From the NCBI RefSeq assembly GCF_958298935.1, contig NC_084921.1, positions 32,986,001 to 33,050,000 of the forward strand: DNA of 64,000 nucleotides, written 5' to 3'. Positions 1-11,712 of this stretch are shown here, in pieces (the first letter of the stretch is position 1; each line of letters opens with the position of its first letter). Below the pieces are notes generated by a model, which saw nothing but the letters and a program-made list of their open reading frames with translations, did not search any database and was not told where the DNA came from. The stretch is from Phragmites australis. Lineage: Eukaryota; Streptophyta; Magnoliopsida; Poales; Poaceae. The position numbers were made by a program, and so were the translations under genes.

Positions 1-1441
1 CGATGTAGTTGGGCGCCAGCGCGCTGAGGCATGCCACGAAGGAGTTGGCGGTGAGCATGACGAGCCAGACGACGAGGGAGAAGTAGGCGAAGCGGGCGGG
101 TTCGCGCGCCAGGCCGACGAGCCAGTACACGGGCGCCGCGTAGAGGACCGCGGCGGCGAGGAGGAACGGAAGGAACACGGCGGCGTTGGAGGCGACGTAG
201 GAGGACACGCGGTAGGCGCCGCGGGAGGTCTCGCGCTCCAGGATACGGCGCTCCTGGAGGAACACGGGGAGTGCCTCGGTGGTGGAGGAGAGCACGTAGG
301 TGAGGCTGAAGGCGAAGAAGCCCAGTCGAGACTGCAGGTCCGTGGTGCCCAAGAAGATGCTGCCGAGGAACGCGCCAGCCAGCACAGACTGCGCCATCCG
401 CGCCGCGAACAGCTGCGGCGTCCGCAGCACCGTCTTCACGAACCGTCCCGCCAGGATGCGCACCTCCGCCGCCGGCGAGTTCGCGTACCCCGCGCGCCGC
501 GCGGACGCTGGTACCGGGCCTACGGCCGCGGCGTCTTTTTCTTGGTTTGTGGACGCGGTGACGACTACGACGTCGGGCTTGAGGCTGTCGATGGTCTCCA
601 TGGCGTACTCGAGGACGTTGACGTGGGCAGGGATGTCGTGGCCGGAGGCGGCGAGTCGCGCCTCAAGGAAGGCGAGCGAGCCGTGGTGTCGGACGGCGCC
701 GTCGGCGAGGAGAACGACGCGGTCGAGCAGCTCGAGGATGCGGAACCCTGGCTGGTGGATGGTGAGCACGACGGTCTTGCCGTGCGCGGTGGCCATGTCC
801 CTGAGCATCTTGACAATGTGGAGCGCGGAGCCAGAGTCGAGACCGGAGGTGGGCTCGTCCAGCAGCAGCACGGCCGGGTCGTGCACGAGGTCGACGCCGA
901 TGGACACCCGCCGCCGCTCGCCGCCGGACACGCTGGCGACCCTGGACCCCGCGACGTGCCGCAGCCCGAGCTCCGCCATCAGGTCCCGCGCCCGCGCCTC
1001 CGCCGCCCCGCGCCCGCGGCCGCCCCCGCGCAGCCTTAGCCGCGCGCTGTACACCAGCGACTCCTCCACGGTGAGCGTCGGGAACAGCGCGTCGTCCTGC
1101 GGCACGTACCCGGACACCCGCCGGAACCTTGCCGCGTCCATGGGACACCCGTTCACCAGCACCTCCCCCGCCGCAACCCGCCCCGGGTCCGCCGACCCCG
1201 CCAGCACCGAGAGCAGCGTCGTCTTCCCGGCCCCGCTCGGCCCGACGATCGCCACCAGCTCCCCCGGCGGCGCCTCGCACGTCACGCCCCTCAGCAGCGA
1301 CCTCTCCACCCCCTTGCCACCCCCACCGCCGCCCCACAGGAAGGAGGCGCGCGGCGGAAGCACGTAGGACAGCGCCCTGGTCTCGAGACGGTACCGCTGC
1401 CTCCGGCGCCCGCCGTCTCCCACCTTGCTGCCCAGCGACAT
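1..1441 (-). CDS. Half-size ABCG (WBC) transporter, 3' end missing
   Basis: The minus strand is open from an ATG at 1441 to the left edge, giving 480 codons without a stop or intron. The product is an ATP-driven plasma-membrane exporter subunit that works as a dimer. The nucleotide-binding domain comes first: Walker A GPSGAGKTT at residues 67-75, Q-loop near YVPQDD (112-117), signature VSGGERRRVS (171-180), Walker B VLLLDEPTSGLD (191-202) and switch histidine in TIHQPG (H229). A linker leads to an ABC2-type membrane domain from about residue 340, with hydrophobic segments near 345-366, 375-395, 416-440 and 450-472 and the typical ERRILERETSRGAYRVSSY stretch. NBD-first order and the lack of introns fit the clade of Arabidopsis ABCG4/5/8/10/23. 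Family members have about 600 residues, so roughly the last 120 lie outside the window. Substrate cannot be inferred. No convincing TATA box was seen upstream. Confidence 0.95.
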   Translation of the reverse strand, partial: MSLGSKVGDGGRRRQRYRLETRALSYVLPPRASFLWGGGGGGKGVERSLLRGVTCEAPPGELVAIVGPSGAGKTTLLSVLAGSADPGRVAAGEVLVNGCPMDAARFRRVSGYVPQDDALFPTLTVEESLVYSARLRLRGGGRGRGAAEARARDLMAELGLRHVAGSRVASVSGGERRRVSIGVDLVHDPAVLLLDEPTSGLDSGSALHIVKMLRDMATAHGKTVVLTIHQPGFRILELLDRVVLLADGAVRHHGSLAFLEARLAASGHDIPAHVNVLEYAMETIDSLKPDVVVVTASTNQEKDAAAVGPVPASARRAGYANSPAAEVRILAGRFVKTVLRTPQLFAARMAQSVLAGAFLGSIFLGTTDLQSRLGFFAFSLTYVLSSTTEALPVFLQERRILERETSRGAYRVSSYVASNAAVFLPFLLAAAVLYAAPVYWLVGLAREPARFAYFSLVVWLVMLTANSFVACLSALAPNYI

Positions 1442-4400
1442 CACCGTCTCCCTCGGAGACGACACGGCACGGGCGGTATAAGGCAGCGAGCTGCTCGTGC
1501 TGGTCGGAGTGAAAGAGGCGACTGATCAGGCAGAGGCCGGCGGGAGGTGAGGAGGGTTGAGCTACCCGCACCAACCTCCGCGGCTTATGTACTAGGGTGC
1601 GTGTTGGCGCGCGCTCTTAACCGGTCGCGGCGTGCGAGGCGGTGCGACGCTGTCGGGCTGCTGTTGCCACCGCACGGGCGTTGTTTAGAGCGTGGGTTTG
1701 CTTGTGGATCGGGCTTACGTGATGGTTTGGGGCCCAACCACCAAGCTTGTGAGATTGGTGTACAAGCGCTCAGGAGCCAAGCGAGAGCTCTAAATATCCA
1801 AGTGCATAATTGGGTCTAGATAGTGTACATGATTAGGACTAAGATTGTATAAGAGGTGAAATTAAATTGCTAGTAATTGATTTTTTCTGATGTCAGTGCA
1901 CTCGTGTTAGCTACATTAGCTTGGGGTTTTTCGCCCTGACGGAACTGTTCAACTCGCTTCTTTTCTTTCTGGTTTACAAAACTGTGATTGGGATCTTATC
2001 ACGATTTCGTGTGGGCGGTTAGTTGGCTTGACATACTTGTTCATTTTCGCCAACCCATATGTATATCTATCTACCTGAAACCACATGCCACATCATTTGC
2101 TTGCAAGGCTAAAATCCCCGCAATGTTCCGTAAAATTTCATAGAAATCACTCGCTCATGATCCCAAGCGAAGGAGATGGATTTACACCAGGATCATGGTC
2201 CATTTTCCATTGCCTGTTGGACTGAATATTTCCCCCCTCTGTTTTGAACTTGTCACCGTCACTTTCCCTTTCACATTTGAAATTGCTGAGGAATCTGACC
2301 GAGGTCGTCCAAGCTGAAGAACCCGGTTTGTTGGAGGAGCGGGCCGGGCGGATCCACGGGTGACCTAACGCCCGGCTGTTTTTAGTAGGGGGCGGTTGGT
2401 GCGTTCTTGGCTTGTGAGGCAGGCAACCGCGCAGCAGCAGGGTGGTGGTGGTAACAGCAGGGAGGGGAGAGGAAGGGAAACGGAAGCGTGGGCGCGGAGC
2501 ACAAGTGAAGTGCGACGAGGTGAAGAGGTTTTCCGATGACCTGCCCCATTGACCAGGCCGTTTGATCGCGCCCGGGTTGGTTGGGGTTGGCCTCACTACC
2601 ATGGCTGAATCGGCATCCGTTTCCTCTCTCTCTCTCTCTCTCCCTAGATGACATGATGCGGCCGGCCGTACGAGTTCAGAGCTAAACAAGGGCAATGTGT
2701 AACTGACCGAAGCTTTGCGCATTAGTCTGTCGTATCATCCCGGACAAACAATCTCGTGACTGACTCATGGAACTGAACTGCTGAAGCAGTTTTTTCTACC
2801 TATCCGCTTTACTGACACACACACACGATAAACCATTACATTGTCCGGCCAACACGGTGGCATTCTGTGTGTCTATCCCTGCATATCATAGGCAAGATAT
2901 GCGTCGTTTGAATCATCATCGATCTCGTCCTTGACACTCTGCCGTCCTTGGTGGGCCGGGCGTACGTCGATCTCCGGCTAGTTGAGGCAGTGTGCCATGC
3001 ATGTGCGATCAAAGCAGTGCCTTTCTCTCTTGGAAAGATGAGAAAGACCAAAGCTGCGCTCAATCGAGTAGCTTGGCCACTCGAGCCACCTGCGACACAT
3101 GCATCCATCCCAACAACGCAGCAGCGTGGTCCCTGGCTGCAGAATTGGCACATGGCGTGGGATCCTCCGAGGTAACTTCAAATCGCTACGAACCGTTAGA
3201 CCACAGATAGATACATATGATTATGCTACAATACACTGTGAACAGTAAAATGGATCATCAAACTGGCGCAATCACTACAGTACTTTTGCTACAGTATTTA
3301 CACATATGTTATTGTTTATGTTATTGTTTGCCGTCTCACATTTTGTTGTTCCTCCCTCGGGCGAAGCTATAGTAGCCGACCTGAGTGCACTTGCACCATG
3401 AAAAAAATCTTAGTTATTAATAATTTAATTTCAATTTTATGCACCACCTAATTCTAAATATGTGCATCATCTATATCGAGATGTGTTAAAATGCACCCTC
3501 CACCGTCCTCTGCACACCTAGCAGTCAACACCAAACTGCCTGCATCCGTCCACCGTCCTGCGTCATCCTCCCGACCAATGCGTGGCATGCTCAGGAACAG
3601 GAAGCCGTGCGTGTCCAGTGAAAGATCGATCAGTCTCAAGGGTTGCGTCGCCAGCGTATGATGCCGCTAGCTCTGATCAGCAGGCGCGCAGGAAGCAGAA
3701 CATGCATGCGAGCGACTGGGTTCAAGTACCGCAGCAGTTGCAGAGCCGCCGTTCGAAACGACTGGCTCTCGATGAACTTTGAACAGGCACCAGTGTCCAG
3801 CTCGAGGATTTCTCAAGAGCATCACAGAGACCGGGACGTTTCGTGCATGCATGACCGGCCGAACGAGAGCGGTGTGGTGCACGGCGCCGCGAGAGCAGCA
3901 ACCGCGTGTTCTTGTAATCGTTCTGTTCAGCAGCTGTGGTAGAAAACAACTTCACCTGCAGATGCAGTGCAGCCAGGTGCCACGGCAGGAACGCGTTAGT
4001 TCGATGCTTGGATGATTTCCCCCTCTTGGCCCAGGCTTGCAGGCAATGTCTCGCGCAGCTGGCCCCGGTGAAGGCTTCAGGTTACTGGGATGCAGAGAGA
4101 GTATAATGCGAGCAGGTGACTGGCGTGCACCGCGTCTCATCAAAAAGGCCGTGCAAGTCTCTTCCAAGAAAAGAAACCCGGTTTCTTGGACCGGTCATGA
4201 ACGGCAAAGGTTTATCTGACGTTTTGAACTGGTTTTGGACGATGCAGATACTCATGTAAGATGGGCGGATAAGGTGGTTCAGCAGGTTGATTTTTTTTTT
4301 CTTTTTCTAAAGCATGATTGGATCGTACCATGCGGTTCACTGCTCAAACTCTGACCTTGGCTGCACCATGTGCTAAGAGGTTCCAGAGGGTTACCTTACC

Positions 4401-4896
4401 CGTCTCGCTGCATCATTAATAAACATGGTGCTTAGACTTGAAAATCAACTTAGTCCTTTGCAAAGTTTGGTAAAATGTATACATCTTAAGGCCTTAAGGG
4501 CCTGTTTCGAAGATCAGGCTTAAAATCCGGCCCCAAAATTTCCTCAGGCTGGGCCTGAAAATCTGCTTCGATTGGATGTAAATAAAGCTAATGAAATAAC
4601 ACTCGGATTGGGCCGTTCCACCCGAGAGAGAGAGAGAGAAAATAGTCTCTTTAGGCCACACTAATTTTACGCCAATGATCAGAAACCCGACGGAATGGCT
4701 ATTCTTCATGATAGGAATGCTGCCAGAAAGTGACGCAAGGAGATTGTTGTTTGGTGGGCGCGGCGGAAAGCTATCCACGAGGGTGAATTTCACAGCTCGC
4801 ACTCAACCTATGGATTTATAAATAGATACATACCTGACCTTGTGTTAGCAGATCAGCAGGCCTGAGAACACAGGTACGAGTGCAGTTCAGCAGTCA
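1442..4896. other. Intergenic, no supported gene
   Basis: This is the 5' flank of the ABCG gene and a gene-free stretch. It contains a short (TC)n tract near 2623-2642, an (AC)n tract near 2815-2826 and a (GA)n tract near 4624-4640. At 4498 the text GGGCCTGTTTCGAAG resembles the first bases of many Tourist/hAT MITEs, but I could not find a matching other end. Open frames here have no recognisable domain and overlap on both strands. Confidence 0.6.
3195..3310. repeat. Dispersed MITE-like fragment with CTACAGTA motifs
   Basis: The stretch has GTTAGA, TGCTACA, GAACAGTA, CACTACAGTA and TGCTACAGTA in order. The same order of motifs, with changes, occurs at about 12550-12650 just upstream of SCYL2. 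That makes both likely fragments of one dispersed grass repeat family. Ends are not defined. Confidence 0.4.
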
Positions 4897-4905
4897 GCCA
4901 AGAAG

Positions 4906-5187
4906 GAGAAATTTGGATTTTTTTTTCCCTCTCTAAACAGTGGGCTTTACAGATTTAGCACTCCAAAAATTGGCTTCGCAGAATTATCATTCAAAATAGT
5001 ATTTCTTTGATTTTTTGTCATTATATCAATTCATATATGTATAATAACACTCAAAATATTGTTTCAGAATTGCATGACGACAAGAAAACCAAGGATGATG
5101 TTTTGAGTGACAATTCTGCGAAGCTAAATTTTTGAAGTGTCAAAACTACAAGCTCATTATGTAGAGTGGCAAAAATCCAAATTTCTC
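4906..5187. mobile_element. MULE-type MITE, 282 bp
   Basis: The element starts GAGAAATTTGGATTTTT and ends with the exact reverse complement, a 17-bp perfect terminal inverted repeat. The arms continue as imperfect inverted repeats almost to the centre (for example TTCGCAGAATTATCA against TGACAATTCTGCGAA). Flanks are GCCAAGAAG at 4897-4905 and ACCAAGAAG at 5188-5196, a 9-bp target duplication with one mismatch. The length, palindromic structure and 9-bp duplication fit a non-autonomous Mutator-like element. It has no coding capacity. Confidence 0.85.
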
Positions 5188-5206
5188 ACCAAGAAGTGGG
5201 TACCAT

Positions 5207-5497
5207 TTGGCGAATATTTGTGTGGTGTCCAACTGTGTAGACCAAGAATTTATCAGCACCAACACTGAGCCCATATATAGCCATTTTGCGGGAGATCAAA
5301 GTCGGCGATGGGTTTCCGGTGCTGTTTCCTTCCGTCATGGAAGCAGGGACTCGAACTATGAAACGCGTAATCTTGTTAAGAATGCATGTGCTCTTGAGCT
5401 AGAGCGCCATATGTGGCTCATGTCCCCTCCCGATTTCATTGATGTAAATGTTTTCCACGAGAAAAATACTCAAAAAATTTTGCGTACAGCATTATAG
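5207..5497 (+). pseudogene. LINE-type RNase H-like C-terminal fragment
   Basis: A 96-codon frame ends with a block (about residues 43-85) containing SNYETRNLVKNACALELE followed by WLMSPPDFID. This resembles the last helix and tail of the RNase H-like (RVT_3) domain of plant non-LTR retroelements, where N-x-x-A-H-x-L-A-x-x-A is followed by W and a PP pair. Here the usual AH pair is lost. No upstream reverse transcriptase is visible because a MITE sits directly in front. It is probably a decayed fragment, not a working gene. Confidence 0.4.
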
Positions 5498-5884
5498 AGT
5501 GTGGATGTGCCAATATATAATTGTATACAAATAAATAAATCAAACACACAGAGACAAACGAAAATAACAAACTTGCATTCTTTATTCATTCTCAGTAATT
5601 TACAAGTCTCCTCTTTTATCTATATCCCTGTTTATCACCTTAATACATAAATGATTGTATAGTTTCTGAATCCTAAGCCTCATAATAACTCTAATTAATT
5701 ATGTCAACAAGCTTGAGCTCACAGACCACCTCCAATTAGCTATGTCAAATGGTTTCAAATGGTTGTCATGTGCTCTACGGATGTATGATATGTTGCATGA
5801 GGCAAAAAAAGAAATGTTAGGCTCATCACTCTAGTGATTAACTCAAGTGCCATGTCCAATCATGCGCAGGATTCAAGCTGATAG
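5498..5884. other. AT-rich gap, nothing recognised
   Basis: No gene, repeat end or RNA gene is seen. The stretch is AT-rich and broken by stops in all frames. Confidence 0.5.
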
Positions 5885-6180
5885 TTTGAATTTGTTCGGC
5901 CTTGTCGGTCACGAGCTTGATGTGGCCAACCTCGTCGGTCAGGACAGAATGTTTCTGACTTCATTAGCAGTGAAATAGTGATGATCTCTAAGCCTCATTT
6001 GTCAATGAGTGAAATATGTCCAGCCTTCACGGTTAGGACATGTGCTTGTTTCTGATCTCGTCGATCAGGAAAAGGGTGATGATCTCTGAGCCTCATCGAT
6101 CAAGGAGTGAACTATGCCTAGCCTCGTCGATCAGGACATACACTGGTTTCCGACCTCTTCGGTCACGTAAAGGGTGATTA
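5885..6180. repeat. 97-98 bp minisatellite, about three copies
   Basis: GTGATGATCTCT begins units at about 5979 and 6076, and a degraded GTGATTATC begins the next at 6174, so the period is 97-98 bp. Each unit carries CCTCGTCGATCAGGACA-type text, and a partial unit lies upstream from about 5900. The array directly abuts the CACTA-like subterminal repeats that follow, so it may belong to that element. Confidence 0.65.
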
Positions 6181-6284
6181 TCCGATAGACTCTATAATAA
6201 GACACTCTCAGACACACATAGTGTATTATTCATGCATAACTAGAGTACATCAATAGAGAAGTTACACAAAAACATTACTTTAAA

Positions 6285-6595
6285 AAACACCATTAGTGTC
6301 AATTCAGAACCACTATTAGTGTTGATTTTTGAAAAAACACCATGTAGTCTACATTGATAGTCTAAGATTATCATTGTCGGTTGCAGAACCATCAGTGATA
6401 GCCTAGTATTACTACAGTTTTGAGTTACAAAACAGTAATAATATCCCCACTATCACTGTTGATTTGAGATATGAACCAATATCGGTAGCTTTACTATCAC
6501 TGTCAGTTCGAGCCATAAACCGACAATGATATCATCACTTTCGCTGCCAGTTTGAACCACGAACAGACAGTGATAATCACCAATTTTCTATACAA
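6285..6595. mobile_element. CACTA-like subterminal repeat block, remnant
   Basis: Short units such as CACTATTAGTGTTGATT, ATCACTGTTGATTTGAG, ATCACTGTCAGTTCGAG and AACCGACAATGATATC recur in both orientations about every 20-60 bp. CACTA (En/Spm) elements of grasses carry this kind of AGTGTCGGTT / AACCGACACT subterminal array. A clean CACTA terminus and a 3-bp duplication were not found and no transposase is present, so this is a remnant. Confidence 0.5.
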
Positions 6596-6596
6596 A

Positions 6597-6975
6597 TAAC
6601 AACAAGTCAAGTGGTGCCACAAAATATATTGACATTAAGTATCATGTTGTGAAAGATAGAATCCATGATCAAATAATGTCAAGCATATAAGTACTAAGTC
6701 AATGTTTGCGAATATGCTTACTAAAGGTTTACCACCTAATATCTTTCGTGGTCATATTGTCGATATAAGTTTATTGAAAAGTCTATGATTCTATATAAGA
6801 GGACCATAAAAAAACAATTCTCATTAAGTATAATGAATATCCATATCAAAATGGAATAGTGCATTATATGTACTGGGTTTCAGTGACATTTTATTAGCCA
6901 TTGCAACACATTAACTTGGTGTACTTTTTGTTGAGAGTGGACTTATGATATCAATCTTATGACCAAGGGGTAGAA
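6597..6975 (+). pseudogene. Ty1/copia RNase H 3' end, decayed
   Basis: The forward strand reads KYIDIKYHVVKDRIHDQ at about 6619-6670. After a frame change it reads SMFANMLTKGLPPNIF and then VDISLLKSL up to about 6787. These match the well known end of copia RNase H (HIDxKYHFxRD... and ADxLTKxLP). At least one frameshift separates the two parts and everything upstream is missing. A purine-rich tract GACCAAGGGG at 6961-6970 lies just before the LTR and is the likely polypurine tract. Confidence 0.75.
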
Positions 6976-7350
6976 TGTTGGTGCTGATCTTGGCTCAAAG
7001 AGAATCCTAACTGAATTTGAGATTTTATAAGGAGCATGGGCTCACCCACGCGCCGTGATCGGTGGCGCAACCAACTATGGTTGTAGTCTTGTTCCCATGC
7101 AGCGAACATATATAAGGGGGAGTTGGCATCTCACTAGACTATCGTTCCCGTGTAGTTTAGCCTCACCCACACATCTACATAATCTAGCCAATCATCAGAG
7201 AGCTGTAGCGGAGCAAAGGCTGCCGCTGACATCACCCACAACACTATGGGATCGACCACTATGTTGTCCACCGTGCCTACATCGATCACACCCTTGACGA
7301 TCTACACTACCCTTCCTCAACATGAACAGTACCATATCTTGAGATTTCAG
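6976..7350 (+). mobile_element. Copia 3' LTR (single, end uncertain)
   Basis: Starting with TGTTGG right after the polypurine tract, this stretch has the form expected of the 3' LTR of the copia fragment on its left. A CATATATAAGG box at about 7107-7117 is a plausible LTR TATA element. The right end is not clear; a CAGTGG at about 7353 may instead be the edge of the hAT remnant that follows. No second LTR is in the window. Confidence 0.6.
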
Positions 7351-7419
7351 TGGTCTAGGGCGAAACTAAAAGCAGGGCATATTGAATTGAAAATTCAAAA
7401 GTTAATTAATATATAAATT

Positions 7420-7814
7420 ATAAAGATAATATTCGGTGTATTCAATTTTTTTTTTTGATAAACACTTAAAATATATGAAAAAATAATGCTCACCTAAAAC
7501 ACTTTCTATAGTTCATCTTAAATAATTTCTTCTAACATTTCTAGATGCGGAGTCATTGGTGATGGTATCAACATCAATTTCATCCAATAATTTCTTCTCA
7601 ATACATGAAGTTGTCAAATTATTTAATCTTTTTTGAAATATTGTGGATCTCAAATAGTTCTTCAATAATTTCAACTTTAAAAAGCTTCTTTCAGCTAACG
7701 CCATAATCACAAGCATAATAAATAAGATTCGATAAGCAATAGAAATATTAAGATAATATTCTGTTTCTCTGACATACTAAAAAATCTCCATAGATATTTG
7801 TCTATGTGATATAC
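7420..7814 (-). pseudogene. hAT transposase C-terminus (TTF-type family), part 1
   Basis: On the minus strand, 7716-7513 encodes ALAERSFLKLKLLKNYLRS, then RLNNLTTSCIEKKLLDEID. This is the hAT dimerisation domain, in which SAERSFSKLKLIKTYLRSTM...RL..L..LSIE is conserved in plant TTF-type zinc-finger hAT transposases. The frame ends in NDSASRNVRRNYLR. Upstream coding continues on the far side of the solo LTR at 7815-11712. It is a broken remnant with no complete gene. Confidence 0.7.
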
Positions 7815-10800
7815 TGAAAGTATATTTAGGCCTCCTATGTGGGTTTTGGATAATTGATGACAAGCGATCAAAGGACTAATGAAGTTTTAATGAGTTTATG
7901 AATATGTATTATTCCCATGAAGAAGTTAAAAGAAGCTAAAATCCCAAAAAAGAAAAAAAGAAGCGGCAAGTGGCTACTCAATAGATTTAAATTTATTTTA
8001 TTTTTGAAATTGAGTATAGATATGTCGTTCTATAAAGAGAGATGCGTATAGATTGACTTGAAGATGTCTTAGTGCTCAAAGTACTTATTTAGACTAATTA
8101 TGAGAGACACAAGTCACCCCATGTACACCAGAGTGTGCTTTCAAGTTCTGTGTATCCGGATGTTTTGGGTTCAAACTAGAAGTTCTCGATTGCCGAAATC
8201 TCCAGATAAAGCTCCAGGCAGGGGTGCTCGGTTTAGTTTTTCTGTTTAACCTAGAAGTTTCGGATTGGCCGGAACCTTCGAATTCTGGTAGTTTATACCA
8301 GTCCCTCCGGATTAAGTTTCGGATGGGGTCCTCGGTTGCTAAGACCTCTTGCTAACCCGAAAGTTTTGGATTGTATCAAAAAATTCCTGGTTTGTCCAGA
8401 ATGCATTGTAATGGCTGAAAGTGCATCTAGCCTTTATGTGTGGTTTTGGTAATTAATGACAATACCTATGGACTAACAATGGTGTTGAGTGTGTTAGTAG
8501 GTTGTTCTATAGGTAATGCGTTGAGAGATATGCATGAGCTCTAGGTGAATGGGGAGATTGAAAATGCATTAAGATAAATGAGCTCTTGGTTATTTCATAG
8601 GAAATGCATAAGTGATGAATCATGAATTTACTAAAAAATACCATGAGAATAAAAGAAATGCATCATTGTCATTGAGCTCTTAATGATGCTCATAAAGAGA
8701 AGAAAAACTCAAAAAAGATTGGCAATAAACTTAAATACTAAGTTACTTATGGAGATCAAGTAACTAAAGGTATGCCATTATCAATAGAGTTTTATGGACT
8801 AACTCATGTGTTTTGTGCTTTAGAGTGAGTTAGGGTTAGGATCCATAAGAAGTCATAAGTTGAATTGAAATTATATATGCTAAGAGTGAAGAACAAGAGT
8901 GGACTCTATATTTGATAAAATGAATTACTTGAAGATGTCGAATACAAAGTGGTTTTCTATGGTAAGACGGTGAAGGGCAAGCAAAACTCGGCTGCGATGG
9001 ACCATCCGTGGTGAAGGGCAAGCAAATGGCTTGGTGCCGAAGGACCAAGGTGGTGGTGAAGAGCGAGTGAAGGCTTTGCACCAATGGATCGTGTGAGGTC
9101 ATGGAAAGCTATGAGTAATTCGCATCAATCATATGAAGAATCAAGAAAAGATAGAGTGAAGTATATATGAAAGTTGGCAACCCTCAAGATTTGAATGAAA
9201 GAAACGGTACTCGAAAGTTATTCAAAGGCTCAAAGTGGTTTAAACGAGTTTTATCTTTGAACTTAAGTATAGGTATGCCGCACTATTAAGAGGGATGCTA
9301 TGTAGAGCTAATTGTTGTGTCTCAGTGCTCAAGAGTTTCTAACCAAACCCAAGTAAGAGTTCTTTTTAGAAATCCCGATGTGGAAAGTGTGGAAGTGTCC
9401 GAATTAGGTTTTGGAGTGTTCCTAATTTGATCCAATATGTTTTAGGTCATGAATTCAGTTGAGATGTGTATCCCTCTGAATAAGCTTTCTATAGAGTCCA
9501 AAATCGTTAAAATCAGACTTCGGGATCAAAAGTTATCGCCGTTTTTCGAAGGCCAGTTGTGCTGAATCCGGATATTCCGGGTTAACTCGGATTTTCCGAG
9601 TTGTCTAGAGTCTCCGGGTGAGGTTCCGAGGAGAGGTCTCGGTTTGGGCCTTTTCAGTTGACCCGGATACTCCGGGTTGACCCGAATACTTTGGGTTCCG
9701 GATGCTCCGGGTGAGGTTCCGAGTCTGGGTGCTTGCTTTTGCCTTCTTTAGCCTACCCAGATACTCTGAGTTGACCTGGAGACTCCGAGTCAGTACAGAA
9801 AAGTCTGTAACGGCTAGTTTTTTTGAGGTGGGCTATAAATAGCCCCTCACCCCCATCCTTTAGGGTTGCTGCAAGGGCACGAAAGAGAATATTTTTAGAG
9901 CCAAAAGAACTCCTTCCCACTTCATTTTAGTGAGAGATTTGAGAAGAAAAGTGAGTTGGGTTGTGAGATTGGAAGATTGAGTGCAAGTGAGCTAAATTCA
10001 TTCTTGAGCACTTGAGTTTATCGGCAAGAAGTTCGTGAAGCATTTATTACTCTTGGAGGTGAAGCCTTCTAGCTGGTTAGGTGTTGCCCGGTGAGCTCCC
10101 GTGCTTGTGGTGAGCTACGGGAAAGTTTGTGAAGTCCTCGATTTCGTCTCTGTAAGGGAAGAAATCAAGAGTGAAAGCTAAGCTCAAGTGTGATCAAGTT
10201 TAGAGAGGAAAGTGGTTGAAAGAGACTTGACTCATTGGAGCTTCCTCAACGGAGATGTAGGATTTATGGTGTTGAATCCGAACTTCGGGAAACAAATCTT
10301 GTGTCTCCTCTCTTGTTCACTTTCATTTGAGTTCTTGCTTAATATTTGTGCATATTGCTCGATCTACTCATTTTTGTGTTTTTGATTGTAGGTCTTCGTG
10401 GATCTACTTGTAATCATCACTTGGAACACACGACATCACTTAGTTTGAGCTAGAACTCTTTAGGCGTACTTTAAATTCAGTTTTGAGCTCAGTTCTGTAC
10501 AGAACCCGGAGAATCCAGATTTACCCAGAGGTTCCAAAACTGTACAACTCAGAGACTCCGGATTGACTCGGAGTATCCGGGCGAACAGTGTTTTCAGCCT
10601 CATGAACAGTGTTTCAACCTTTTTCAATTAGTGCTTTCTTATATATCTTTTGCTAGAATTTAGTAATTTTTGTCACCTTAGGATTATAACTTTCACATTT
10701 ATTTAAGGTGATTGTGCACTAGTTGAGCCTAGCATATTTAGGTTTTTCACTTGTGAAAAATCCGTTAATTTATATTCCACTGCAAGTTTAGACCAACGGT

Positions 10801-11712
10801 AAAAGGAGATGAATTTTTATAAAAACGCCTATTCACCCCCCTCTATACAACATCATTGTCCTTTCAATGGCTAGTTTTGGCTGCTTGAGTATAAATATCC
10901 TCTCATCCCCTTCACTCAAAAAGTGCCGACCAAACTCGAGACAAGAGCATTGAAAGCCCTCTAGAGCTCTCCCCACTCACTTAAGTTTCAATTCTTGGAA
11001 GGATTTATGAGTATAGTGAGGGATTGCAAGTGTGAGAGCTAGTGAGCTTCATCTCCAATATTTGAGAACTTGGTTCATCGTCAAGACGTCGATATCGCAT
11101 TTAATACTCTTGGAGCATGGAGCTTCTAGACGGTTAGTTATTGCTTGTGAACACCTAAGCTTGTGGTATGCCGCAAGAAAGTTTGTGAAGGCCTCTCCTT
11201 GCCTCTGTAAGGAAAGAGGATATTGAGTAAGCCCTGAGCTTGATCTTCGTGGTCGTTTGGTGAGAAAGAGGGTTAAAAGAGATCTGGCTCTTTGTGAGCT
11301 CCTCGACAGAGACGTATGATTATTGTATTCGAACTTCGAAAAAGAAATCACTTGTCTTCTTTGCTTACTTTTGTTGTTATTGTGTTCGCTATTGTGCTTG
11401 TTGACTTTTGGGCAAATTAGCCCGATCTACTTGTTGAAAAAGTTTGTGACTGTAGGTGCTTTTTGTGAAAAGGCTTAAATAAATTATTGGTGATTTGTGG
11501 TAACTCTTAGATTCAAGTAGATTTGTATAAGTATAGCTTAATATCAGTTTCAAGCTCTATGATCGAAATATTCGGGTTGAGTCTAGAACTTTCGGATAAG
11601 GCTGTAAGTTCCAGATTGAACTCGAAGGTTCCAGATTCTATTAAAGCCACTGCGAAGTTTTAATTTTTTAGGAATGTCTATTCACCCCTCTAGGAGATAT
11701 CACGATCCTTCA
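7815..11712 (+). mobile_element. Outer solo LTR (about 1.44 kb without its insert)
   Basis: It begins TGAAAGTATATTTAGGCC and ends TTCACCCCTCTAGG...CCTTCA, the usual ends of a large class of grass LTRs. Flanks are TATAC (7810-7814) and CATAC (11713-11717), a 5-bp duplication with one mismatch. A TATA box GTATAAATA lies at about 10889-10897. No primer site, polypurine tract or gag-pol is present, so it is a solo LTR left by recombination. It is interrupted at 8411-10871 by another LTR and its duplicated target. The host is a hAT transposase remnant. Confidence 0.8.
8416..10866 (+). mobile_element. Inner solo LTR, 2451 bp
   Basis: It starts TGAAAGTGCATCTAGCC and ends TTCACCCCCCTCTATAC...CCTTTCA. 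The target duplication ATGGC is perfect (8411-8415 and 10867-10871). TATA box CTATAAAT is at 9833-9840. Much of the U3 consists of variations on CCGGATACTCCGGGTTGACC (about 9570-9790, again near 10545-10590). It contains no retroviral-type genes. It sits inside the outer LTR at 7815-11712 and is therefore younger. The shared ends and shared GGCTAGTTTT...TATAAAT promoter segment show that the two LTRs are related. Confidence 0.85.

Noticed and set aside
300..1574. Long open frames on the plus strand, and another minus-strand frame, across the ABCG region
   Set aside because: They are out-of-frame shadows of a very GC-rich coding sequence. Only the minus-strand frame from 1441 carries Walker A, signature and Walker B motifs.
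4498..4860. Tourist/hAT MITE starting GGGCCTGTTT
   Set aside because: No matching inverted end or target duplication could be found.
8836..9102. 88-codon minus-strand frame
   Set aside because: It lies within the inner solo LTR and has no similarity to any known domain.
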